64,000 bases of DNA from Microcystis wesenbergii NRERC-220. Lineage in GTDB: Bacteria; Cyanobacteriota; Cyanobacteriia; Cyanobacteriales; Microcystaceae. Position 1 is the first letter of the stretch; the number at the start of each line of letters is the position of its first letter. Positions 44,366-53,535 of this stretch are shown here, piece by piece. Both the position numbers and the translations under genes were made by a program. The notes under the pieces were generated by a model, which saw only the letters and a list, made by a program, of their open reading frames with translations, was not told the origin of the DNA and ran no database searches. The stretch covers positions 2,369,501-2,433,500 of the forward strand of contig NZ_JAVSJA010000001.1 in the NCBI RefSeq assembly GCF_032027425.1. Reading direction: 5' to 3'.

Positions 44366-44763
44366 AAGGAGGAATATATAGGCTCATAACCTCCAATAAA
44401 CGCAAAAAGAAAAAATCTAATTCTCCCCGGCAGGTGCCCCTTGGGGGCTTGATCACTATAGGTTAGTTCATCATACCACAACCAACTCCCTCCTTTTCTC
44501 CAGCCGACGCGATCGCCGAACTTGTTCCATACTCCCTGATTATACTCTCTCGTGCCACCGAGACTCTCATAGATTTCTTTCTGAACGCTGATGCCGAATT
44601 TACCTTTACTAGCTGACAACCAAAGCTGGTTAATCATGCGTAAATCTTCACAAGAAAAGTTCTTAATCTCTCCTGGGTAGAAAGACCCGTTCCCTTCCCT
44701 CTTAGCAGCTTGAAGCATCGCCCTATTTGTTTCATAATCTGCTTCTTTCCATTCCCCTGCTGC
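44341..44763 (-). pseudogene. GUN4-domain protein fragment
   Basis: From 44763 the minus strand reads AGEWKEADYETNRAMLQAAK, then FSCEDLRMINQLWLSASKGK, VQKEIYESLGG and FGDRVGWRKGG, the porphyrin-binding GUN4 core. The N-terminus is cut by IS630 copy C at TA 44764, and the last residues (RAKACNL) come from the 337-bp duplication. GUN4 proteins regulate Mg-chelatase; related domains also occur in cyanobacterial kinases, so the parent gene is uncertain. Confidence 0.8.
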
Positions 44764-44823
44764 TATAGCAAAGAGCGGGATAGTTAGGACATAATAGAGA
44801 AAAAGAAATGAGGAGAAGCTTTC

Positions 44824-45159
44824 ATGGCAGCACCCTATAGTGATGATTTAAGACAGAAAGCAGTGAGTGCCGTAGAGCGAGGGGAGAAAAAAAGCCATGT
44901 CTGTCGCACCCTCAATATTAGTCGTAATACATTAGACCTATGGCTGAAACGGAAGAAACAAACTGGGACGGTGGCCGCTAAAACTAACTATCGTCGAGGG
45001 CCGAAGCCCCAAATTGACGATTTAGAAGCCTTTCAAAAGTTGGCCGAACAATATGGGCATTTGACCCAAGAAAAAATGGCGCAAAAATGGGCTAACCCAG
45101 TCAGTAGGATGAGAATTGGTCAAGCGCTCAAAAGAATTGGATTTACTCTCAAGGGGTGA
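44824..45159 (+). pseudogene. IS630 copy C transposase, N-terminal piece
   Basis: 108 codons identical to copy B, then LKG from the IS4 element. Without the insertion it would continue at 46474. Confidence 0.85.
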
Positions 45160-46464
45160 CAAAGGGGTTCAAAGGTAATCAAGATAAAGACTCTAGCCAA
45201 ATGAACCCAAAAGAAATAGAGTGGTTGAGACAACCACCCAAAATTTCAATATGTTACCATCATTCTATCAGGCCTGTTTACAAGCTAGCTTGACACAAGC
45301 ACAATATCTGACTCTACAAATTCTTATACTGCTCCTACAAAGCCATAGAACAGTACAATTGGAGAGATTGGCCGCCTTATTTCCCCAACCAATTACCTTT
45401 GAAAGCAGAAGAAGAAATTTACAAAGGTTTCTCAAGTTACCGCAATTAAGTGTAAAATTGTTATGGTTTCCGCTAATTAAACACATTATTAAGCAAGAGT
45501 TTAGCGAAAAAAATAAAAATCGACATCAAAGAAGAAAACTGAAAAAACTTAAGCATCTGGGACATCTATTATTGGTAATTGACCGAACAGATTGGAAAGG
45601 AAGAAATTTGTTTGTAGCTAGTGTTATTTGTGGAAAAAGGGCGTTACCTGTGTACTGGATATTGTTAGATAAACAAGGAAGCAGTAATTTAGGGAACCAA
45701 AAAAACTTTCTCAAGCCGGTATTAAAATTTTTGAAATCCTACCCAGTTGTCGTGATAGGCGACCGAGAATTTCACAGTGTTCAACTAGGAAAGTGGCTAG
45801 ACGAAAAGGGGATAGCCTTTATTCTGAGACAAAAGAAGGGAACATCTTTGCTATTATCAGGTGAAGAAAACTATCAACCTCTAAAAGCTCTAGATATTCA
45901 ACCGGGGACTCAGCATTTTTTTTCGGATATTTATCATACATCTGCTCATAAACTTGGCCCTTTTAATTTGGCCACTCGCTGGAAAAGACGCTACCGTAGT
46001 AAACAAGCCGAAGCTCCTTGGTATCTTCTTACTAATCTTGACTCTTTGGATGAGACTTTAAATTTATATGAATCTCGTTTTGGCATTGAAGCAATGTTCA
46101 AAGATTGTAAAACGGGAGGTTATAATATCGAGAAAACTAAAGTTAGCGAACCGCGTTTTTTAGCTCTTGTTTTATTAATTGCTATCGCCTATTCTTTAAA
46201 TACAATACGGGGTCAACAACTCAATATTTTCCCCCACCGTGTTTATATTTGTCGCCTCAAAGAATCTAATCGTTCTGCTGAAAGACATAGTGATTTTTGG
46301 ATAGGGACTTATGGTACTTTTTGGGTTGAGTCGATGGATATTTTTTCGGAACTTGCCCTTTCTTTGATACGCCTCAAACCCCAGAAAAACCCTTATTTCT
46401 CCAAAGGGTTAACGGCTATGAGCCTTATCAAGCAAGCTCTTTAACCTTTCTGTCACCCCTTGAG
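45148..46464 (+). mobile_element. IS4-family element 'a', copy 3
   Basis: 1317 bp with duplication GGATTTACT at 45139-45147 and 46465-46473. This is the exact reverse complement of the copy 2 target: same codons of the IS630 gene, opposite orientation. Confidence 0.95.
45221..46444 (+). CDS. IS4-family transposase (copy 3)
   Basis: 407 residues, identical in protein to copy 1. Starts GTG 45221 or the ATG ten codons later. YESRFGIEAMFKDCK intact. Confidence 0.9.
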   Translation: MVETTTQNFNMLPSFYQACLQASLTQAQYLTLQILILLLQSHRTVQLERLAALFPQPITFESRRRNLQRFLKLPQLSVKLLWFPLIKHIIKQEFSEKNKNRHQRRKLKKLKHLGHLLLVIDRTDWKGRNLFVASVICGKRALPVYWILLDKQGSSNLGNQKNFLKPVLKFLKSYPVVVIGDREFHSVQLGKWLDEKGIAFILRQKKGTSLLLSGEENYQPLKALDIQPGTQHFFSDIYHTSAHKLGPFNLATRWKRRYRSKQAEAPWYLLTNLDSLDETLNLYESRFGIEAMFKDCKTGGYNIEKTKVSEPRFLALVLLIAIAYSLNTIRGQQLNIFPHRVYICRLKESNRSAERHSDFWIGTYGTFWVESMDIFSELALSLIRLKPQKNPYFSKGLTAMSLIKQAL

Positions 46465-46593
46465 GGATTTACTAGAAAAAAAAAACTTATGGCTACAGAG
46501 AAAGAGATGAAGAAGCCCGAAAAGAGTTTCTCCAAAAAATCAGAGGTTATGCCCCGGAAAGATTTGTCTATATTGATGAAGCTGGAATAGATA

Positions 46594-46614
46594 AGTACCT
46601 AAGCAAAATTAATT
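46594..46614 (+). mobile_element. Remnant of miniature element N4
   Basis: AGTACCTAAGCAAAATTAAT after TA 46592-46593; the rest is replaced by the ISL3 end at 46615. Confidence 0.75.
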
Positions 46615-48036
46615 GGCTCTTCGTTACTCTTTATGCTAAATCAACAGACAAGATGCCAAGATAACATACTTCTAACCCAAAAATTCCGAAAGTTTCTAAA
46701 GCCATAGCCTCTTCGTTTTATTAGTTTAAGTTTATTGTTGATTCCCTCGACTAATCCATTCGTTGTCCTTCGCTCGAAATAACTAATGATTTCTCCAAAC
46801 CAGTTTCGGATTGTTTGACAACTCTTGGTAAAAACACTGGAGGATTTTGCCAACCATTCCGAGATGGATAGCATTCCCTCTGTCGGATTCTTTGAGGTTT
46901 CGTAAATCCTTCTGAATTCTTCCTTTAATTCGTGCATCTCTTTCAAATTTAGCCAAGTTTTTTTGATAGCTTCTAGTTTGATTTTTTGGGGTTCCGTTAA
47001 ATCTTCTTCATTTTTTAACAGGCTATATTTACTTCGCTTTAAAACTTCTAGCTTCGCTTCTTTTTCCGCTTTCTGTTTTTTATTTTTCCGCGCTTCTACG
47101 GCTCTTTTTTCCGCTCTTCTCTGTTCGTCTAACTCTTGATTAATTTGTTTCATTACATGGAATCTATCGGCGACTAATTCAACCGATGACATCAATTCTT
47201 TCACCAAATTTTTATAGGGCAACCAAAGGTCTATGCTCACTTCTTCAATTGGCTCTAACACCTCTTTTCCCCAGCCTGTAAGCGTTTTTCTCAACTCCTC
47301 TTGTGTTCGCTTCTCTAGAATAGCTATTAGTTTTCCCGTATCTAAATTTACTAAAACCGCACAGTAATTTTTTTGTCCTTTGACTAGAGCGATTTCATCA
47401 ATTCCTAGTCTTTTTAATTCCGATAGGTCTGGCTCGGTAATTTCTTCAGCAATGTCCTCTAGCATTCTTTGAATCTCTTCTTCCGTTACGTCATTTCTTC
47501 GACTAACATTTAAAATATCTCCTGATTTTAATTGTTCGAGTATATTTTCGGCTAGTCTTTTCGTATAGGTTCGTTTACTGGCGACAAAATCTAACTCTTC
47601 GCTCAAGGGGTTTCGACAATTATCGCACTTAAATTGACGACGATTAACTTGTAGGTACACTGGTTGTCCTGAGATTGGTAAATCTTTGACTAAATATCGA
47701 TGATTTTGGTGTAGTTTATCGCTCTCTAACCCACAACGAGGACAGATTGCTTTTTTCTTTTTCGATTCGACTGGTCAAACTATACCGACATTTTCTAGGT
47801 GTCGATAGCCTTGAATAGAGGTTCCTTCTAGGTTCAAAAATTTGTCAAGTATCATAAGTAAAATACTCTGGTTTTTGGCTATTATATCAAATCTTAACTC
47901 GATTGTCTATCTTTTGGTATTAACCTGTTTGTGTCTAAAATCTCTCCCTGTATAAATTTCAGCTATTTTTGAGCGTAGGCACTATCATCGAATTTTATTT
48001 GAAGTTAATTATTTGCATAACAATTACCGAAGAGCC
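46615..48036 (-). mobile_element. ISL3-family element
   Basis: 1422 bp from GGCTCTTCGTTACTCTTTAT to its imperfect complement ending ACCGAAGAGCC. No target duplication is visible, because its right neighbour is a second copy of its own last 176 bp. Confidence 0.85.
46641..47855 (-). pseudogene. ISL3 transposase with in-frame TGA
   Basis: Full frame from ATG 47855 (MILDKFLNLEGTSIQGYRHL). A TGA at 47775-47777 interrupts the segment between NVGIV and PVESKKKKAICPRCG; below it the frame is open from GTG 47660 for 339 codons. Two CxxC pairs (CPRCG, CDNC) make the zinc ribbon, and DDE acids are likely in LGIDEIALVKG, ADRFHVMKQ and NGLVEGINNKLKL. The TGA probably kills it unless the shorter product works. 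Confidence 0.8.
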
Positions 48037-48107
48037 AAATACTCTGGTTTTTGGCTATTATATCAAATCTTAACTCGATTGTCTATCTTTTGGTATTAAC
48101 CTGTTTG

Positions 48108-49286
48108 GGGAGCATCCCAGTTTTGCAATGAGTAAAAATACTCAGGCAATATCGCCGTTGAGATAAGCACAACGTAGCTTCAAATACTGAGGAACATTCT
48201 CTGCTTTCCATTGTGCTCCCACAATTTTCATTCTTGCACCTATTTGCTTAATCTTTGACTCTACACTTCCAGAACCGATGCAAATCCCTTGGGATTGATA
48301 GAGTTCGTAATTGGGTATTCTTTCTCGATGTTTATCGACATATTTGGTGAAATTTATAGCCTGTTTCTTTTTGCATCCCTCTAATTCCTCTAAAACTCTT
48401 TTCACCTCTCCTTTCCATAAATTCTCTTTGATTCTATTCAGACGCTTGTTTGACCCGCCTATTTTATTCATATTCTCTACTAAATGATACCAATCCAATA
48501 TTTCTCTCCTTTTAACACCGATTTTCTCCATCAGATTCCACACCCCATCATGACCATCTCCTAAACAGGTGACTACCTCTGTTAAGGGCTGACGGTTCAC
48601 CCATTCCAGTAATTCTTCATTTTGCTGAAAAAATCCCGCACATTCTTGACCATGCAGACTTACTGCTTTGTAATCTCGACCTTGACTCGGTTGTCCTTTG
48701 GGCGTTCTGATTCTGACTTTTCCGACCTCTACACTCAATGCTTCTACCGGACTCTTTGCTTCTGCTTCCTCAAATTTATATCTTTGTACAAGCCTCTGTT
48801 GACTACTGCCTGAAACTGCCATTCCTGTCGCCATTTTGAGATCTTTTTCCGCATCTTCAAAAGAGACTTTAGCCACTGCTCCTAAGCAACATTTCTCCAG
48901 CATGGGACTTAATCGATTATTCTTGCTTAATCCTAGTTTATCGGCTTGTTTCTCGCTTATCTTGACTTTCCCTATGATACTGCTTACGCTTTTGGTTCGC
49001 CCTGCTTGGGTTCCTGTTGCTGATTCAAAAAAAAATTGCCTATGGCAGGACCCAATGTAGTCAGCCAATGGTCTCGCAGGGCGGTTTCAATGCCCTCAAA
49101 GCTACGTAGTTGTTCTTCTGGGGTATTATCGACTAGAATTTGAGCAATGGCTTTTAAATGTTGATCTAGTTGTTCTTTTTGGTCTGTATTCATGATTCTA
49201 CCGTTTAATTGTTTCTCTTTATTTTGCCTTAGCTAACGTTTTTAGTCTCTAAGCATTTATACTTATGGCAAAATTGGGATGCTCCC
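48108..49286 (-). mobile_element. ISKra4-family element
   Basis: 1179 bp with GGGAGCATCCCA/TGGGATGCTCCC ends and an 8-bp duplication CCTGTTTG (48100-48107 and 49287-49294). Confidence 0.9.
48142..49193 (-). CDS. ISKra4 transposase, two overlapping frames
   Basis: Frame 1 (49193-48984, 69 codons: MNTDQKEQLDQHLKAIAQIL) overlaps frame 2 (to 48142). A T9 run near 49026-49034 lets GNFF pass into FES and the main body: VSGSSQQRLVQRY, LGDGHDGVWNL, DWYHLVEN, and the ISKra4 hallmark GICIGSGSVESKIKQIGARM. Slippage at the run is the likely way the full enzyme is made. No other lesions. Confidence 0.8.
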
Positions 49287-49414
49287 CCTGTTTGTGTCTA
49301 AAATCTCTCCCTGTATAAATTTCAGCTATTTTTGAGCGTAGGCACTATCATCGAATTTTATTTGAAGTTAATTATTTGCATAACAATTACCGAAGAGCCT
49401 AAGTTTTTTTTTTC

Positions 49415-49527
49415 GGCGTTGCTGAATCAAGGTATGAATGACAATCTTGCACCCATCCAAAAGTTAGTTTGGGTCTAGGTTTTAAAAATCCCACAAAAGA
49501 AAATTCATATCTCAAATCAGCAACGCC
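49415..49527. mobile_element. 113-bp miniature element in the IS630 slippery run
   Basis: GGCGTTGCTGA...TCAGCAACGCC ends with 8-bp flanking repeats TTTTTTTC. The same left end appears at 55757. Confidence 0.8.
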
Positions 49528-49860
49528 TTTTTTTCTAGTAAATCCAATTCTTTTGAGGGCTTGACCAATTCTCATCCTACTGACTGGGTTAGCCCATTTT
49601 TGCGCCATTTTTTCTTGGGTCAAATGCCCATATTGTTCGGCCAACTTTTGAAAGGCTTCTAAATCGTCAATTTGGGGCTTCGGCCCTCGACGATAGTTAG
49701 TTTTAGCGGCCACCGTCCCAGTTTGTTTCTTCCGTTTCAGCCAGATGTCTAATGTATTACGACTAATATTGAGGGTGCGACAGACATGGCTTTTTTTCTC
49801 CCCTCGCTCTACGGCACTCACTGCTTTCTGTCTTAAATCATCACTATAGGGTGCTGCCAT
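49528..49860 (-). pseudogene. IS630 copy D transposase, N-terminal piece
   Basis: About 110 codons identical to copy A (MAAPYSDDLRQKAVSAVERG to RIGFTRKK), then read into the miniature element. No catalytic half follows. Confidence 0.8.
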
Positions 49861-49920
49861 GAAAGCTTCTCCTCATTTCTTTTTCTCTATTATGTCCTAA
49901 CTATCCCGCTCTTTGCTATA

Positions 49921-50096
49921 AAGCGGGATGTGAAGTGCTATTTTTACCCGCCTATTCTCCAGATATCAACAAAATTGAAAAGTTCTGGGCTAGATTGAAA
50001 AACTATGTTAGTCAGATTATCAATGATAGTGAAAACCTTGTGGATGCTGTGAGTAAAGCCTTCAGGCATCTGTCCTAACTAACTCGTTCTATGCCA
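49921..50096 (+). pseudogene. IS630 copy E, 3' remnant at the inversion breakpoint
   Basis: Codes AGCEVLFLPAYSPDINKIEK...AFRHLS on the plus strand and ends with the 3' terminal repeat at 50096, then TA 50097-50098 and the GT41 gene. Its left edge is the TA into which copy D inserted. Confidence 0.85.
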
Positions 50097-50098
50097 TA

Positions 50099-52144
50099 GG
50101 ATTAGCCTATCTTTTACAAGATAGAGAAGAAGACGCACAAGCTACTTGGTTACTGGTGTTGAGTCAAGCAGCCGAATCAGAATTATCGGGGTGGATAGAA
50201 ACTTTAACTCAAATCTTAGATGCAGAGGCAACCAGACAAGAAAATTCCCAAAGACTAGAGACAAGTTATCTAATTCGATTGCAGCTACAAAATCTTAATC
50301 CTAGTTTTTTAAATAATCTCCTGCATCTGATGGAATTAGAAATACAATTCCAAATTTTTGCGATGGAAAAGTGCCATGATTGGTGTGTATTTGAACTGTT
50401 AGAGAATACAGCTACAGCAGCAATTAATCTTGATTTACTGCTGGGAGTGACAGAAAAAGTTTTAATCTACCCCTGTACTGATACCATCCACTTTTTAGAA
50501 TTAGCAGCCTTACATATCAATAATCCAGAAATAATTGCAGCCAAAGTTATATCAGCAATTGTCAATTATGGTTATCAACAAAAGCAAAGTGTATTTGCCA
50601 TTAATTTAGTAGAACTTTGTTTGCGCTTTCTCCCAGAGGATTTATACTTACAAAATAGTTTGTTTAATCTTTATAAAACCACCACTGTTGACTATAAAAA
50701 AGCTCTAGAAACTGCCGATAATTTTTATAAAAATTGCCAGACAACTACTGAAAAACTGTTCGGAATTTCTCTAGTGATTGGTATTTTACAAGCTAAGGGA
50801 GACTGGGGAAATTTACCTAAATTTATCGATGAATTAACACAACTAATCGAGCGACAAATTAATGCCGAACAATTTAATGCACGTCCCTTTATTATCGACT
50901 CTATTTTAGGAGTTACTAGCTGCCTTCCCTACTATCAAGATAATCCGAAAATTAATCGCTATTTACAAAGTAAACTAGCAGAAATTTTTCAAGCAGATGT
51001 AAGAACCCGCTATAACTATATTGCTCCTGTTTCTTCTCTAAAATCTCCAGCAAGAAAAATAAAAATTGGTTATATTGCCTATACTCTCCGTCGCCATTCT
51101 GTGGGTTGGTTAAGTCGCTGGTTATTTCACTATCATAATCGAGATAAATTTGAAATTTACACCTATTTTGTCAACCAAGCAGCAGACGAAATTACTCAAA
51201 AATGGTTTAAAAATAACTCAGATTATAGCTATAACTTGCCAGCAAAAATTGAACAAATAACTGCCCAAATTCGTCAAGATAACTTAGATATTTTAGTGGA
51301 TATTGATAGCTTAACCAATAATACAACTTATCTAGTAATGGCTTTAAAACCCGCACCGATACAGGTAACTTGGTTAGGATTAGATGCGTCGGGAATCCCT
51401 GCTATTGATTATTTTATCGCCGATAACTACGTTTTACCCGAAAATGCTCAAGAAATTTATTCAGAAAAAATCATCCGACTTCCTAACTCTTATTTATCCG
51501 TGGATGGTTTTGAAGTGGGTGTTCCCACCAGGAGAAGAACTGATTTAAATATTCCCGATGATGCTATTATTTATCTGACCGTGCAATCGGGATTAAAACG
51601 CACCTTAAACATGATTTATCGGCAATTGCAGATTCTCCAACAGGTTCCTAATGGCTATCTTTTAATCAAAGGTTTTGCCGACAAAGAAACCATTCGAGAA
51701 TTATTTCTCAAAAGTGCCGACGAATTGGGAATTAGTCAAGATAGATTAAGATTTTTGCCCAATGATTTGCATGAGGAAACCCATCGCGCTAATCTAGGAA
51801 TTGCTGATATAGTTCTCGATACCTATCCCTATAATGGTGCTACCACAACCCTAGAAACCCTCTGGATGGGGATTCCTTTAGTCACTAGGGTTGGTGAACA
51901 ATTCGCGGCCCGCAATAGCTATACTTTTATGAAAAATGCCGGCATTAGTCAGGGTATAGCTTGGAGTGATGAAGAATATGTGCAGTGGGGAATTAAGTTA
52001 GGATTAGATAAAAATTTGAGGGAAGAAGTCCGTTATCAATTACGTCAATCACGTCATACATCTCCCCTCTGGAATGCCAAAAAATTTACGATAGATATGG
52101 AAAAAGCCTATGAACAAATTTGGCAAAATCATCACGATGATTAG
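50099..52144 (+). pseudogene. Fourth GT41 (SPINDLY-type) gene, codon 41 onward
   Basis: In frame from GGA 50099: GLAYLLQDREEDAQATWLLV continues the 28660-28541 fragment. 681 residues remain, including KIKIGYIAYTLRRHSVGWLS, ILVDIDSLTNNTT, APIQVTWLGLDASGIPAIDY and VLDTYPYNGATTTLETLWMG. Joined total is 721 residues, paralogue length. A shortened product from GTG 50156 is possible but has no clear ribosome site and lacks the first helices. Confidence 0.9.
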
Positions 52145-52149
52145 GTGAT

Positions 52150-53100
52150 TTATAAGTTAACAAATTTATCGGTAGCCTCAATTAAAGCACTACGAATTCC
52201 CACTTCTGTCATCGAATGTCCCGCATCGGGAACAATGATAAATTCCGCTTCCGGCCAAGCTTGATGTAATTCCCAAGCAGAAATCATCGGACAAACAATG
52301 TCATAACGTCCTTGCACGATAACCGCGGGAATATGGCGAATTTTATCAACATTTTCGATGAGTTGGTTATCCGTCTCTAAAAAACCCTTATTGACAAAAT
52401 AATGGCATTCAATGCGTGCAAAAGCTTCGGCAAAATTATCCTGACCGAATCTCTCGATTAAATTGTCCGCGGGAATTAATTTGCTGGTACTTCCCTCCCA
52501 AATTGACCAAGCTTTGGCAGCTTCTAGACGGATTTGGGGGTTATCGCTAGTCAGGTGCCGATAATAAGCGGCCAGCAAATCACCCCTTTCTTCTGGGGGA
52601 ATAGGTGCTAAATAATTCTGCCAAATATCGGGAAAAATATAACTGGTTCCCTCTTGATAAAACCATTTTAATTCTTTTTCTCGCAGTAGAAAAATCCCGC
52701 GCAAAATTAAGCCTAAACAGCGTTCGGGATGGGTTTGACTGTAGGCTAAAGATAGGGTACTTCCCCAACTACCGCCAAAAACTACCCAGCGCTCGATTTT
52801 TAATAATTCTCGTAGTTTTTCGATATCTGCCACTAACAGCCAAGTGTTATTTTCTCTTAACTCAGCGTGGGGGGTACTTTTCCCGCAACCCCGTTGATCA
52901 AAAAGGACAATTCTCCATTTCTGTGGATCGAAATACTGACGATAAATCCCCTCAATACCACCTCCGGGCCCGCCATGGAGAAATACTACCGGGTTACCCT
53001 GGGGATTGCCCACTTCTTCATAATAAATTGTGTGGAGAGCCGATACTTTTAAGTAACCAGTACAATAGGGATCGATCGCCGGATATAATTCTCTAGTCAT
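52150..53100 (-). CDS. pip: Proline iminopeptidase
   Basis: 316 residues from ATG 53100 (MTRELYPAIDPYCTGYLKVS), preferred over longer in-frame starts because family members begin here. Alpha/beta-hydrolase: oxyanion HGGPGGG, FDQRGCGKS, nucleophile Ser in GGSWGSTLSLAY, Asp in VQGRYDIVCP and His in PDAGHS. It removes N-terminal proline from peptides in the cytosol. Confidence 0.9.
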   Translation of the reverse strand: MTRELYPAIDPYCTGYLKVSALHTIYYEEVGNPQGNPVVFLHGGPGGGIEGIYRQYFDPQKWRIVLFDQRGCGKSTPHAELRENNTWLLVADIEKLRELLKIERWVVFGGSWGSTLSLAYSQTHPERCLGLILRGIFLLREKELKWFYQEGTSYIFPDIWQNYLAPIPPEERGDLLAAYYRHLTSDNPQIRLEAAKAWSIWEGSTSKLIPADNLIERFGQDNFAEAFARIECHYFVNKGFLETDNQLIENVDKIRHIPAVIVQGRYDIVCPMISAWELHQAWPEAEFIIVPDAGHSMTEVGIRSALIEATDKFVNL

Positions 53101-53208
53101 ATTTACAGCCTTTCTCATCAAGATGAAGTCTAACCTAATTTGCCATCTCCCCACGCCCCACACCTTTTCAACAGGAGATCTAGTTTGACTCACTCAGTCT
53201 GACTGGTA

Positions 53209-53428
53209 AGTATCTAAGCACAATTAATTACACATCTAAGCCACTACCCCGTCAGACTTCTGATGTGAGGAAACAGTGAACTGAAAACTCAAATCCGATC
53301 CCTAATAGCTGTATCCCGTATCCCGTCTCCTGTCTCCCGTCTCCCGTCTCCTGTCTCCCGTCTCCCGACGACCGTCTCCTGACGACCGTCTCCTGTCTCG
53401 ACTAGGAAATTAATTTTGCACGACTACT
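53209..53428 (+). mobile_element. TA-flanked miniature element N5
   Basis: 220 bp, AGTATCTAAGCACAATTAAT to ATTTTGCACGACTACT, TA at 53207 and 53429. The interior shares N1's sequence and carries expanded CGTCTCCTGT-type tandem units (about 53320-53400). Confidence 0.85.
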
Positions 53429-53535
53429 TATTAGGCCCAAAAAGACCCTAATAGCTAAAAAACTGCGTGATTAGATACCAAAGTCCCTCACAGATAGAAG
53501 ATAATCAATATTTATCAGTATTGGAAGCCTTCAGC

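Larger units (their letters stand above)
44766..46593 (+). mobile_element. IS630 (ISY100-like) copy C, interrupted and 3'-truncated
   Basis: The 5' end TAGCAAAGAGCGGGATAGTT starts after TA 44764-44765. ORFA starts at 44824. Interrupted at 45148-46464 by IS4 element a, then continues (AGA10 run, TYGYRERDEEARKEFLQK) to IDEAGID at about 46590, where miniature element N4 and an ISL3 element replace the rest. Confidence 0.85.
48037..49399 (-). repeat. Tandem copy of the ISL3 right end, split by ISKra4
   Basis: 48037-48107 plus 49295-49399 add up to 176 bp matching 47861-48036 throughout. ISKra4 sits inside with an 8-bp duplication, so the tandem copy predates that insertion. Confidence 0.9.
49400..49918 (-). 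mobile_element. IS630 (ISY100-like) copy D, 5' half
   Basis: The 5' terminal repeat ends at 49918 beside TA 49919-49920; ORFA runs from ATG 49860. The copy ends in its own slippery run at about 49401-49413, where ISL3 sequence abuts. A 113-bp miniature element (49415-49527) sits inside the run. Confidence 0.85.
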
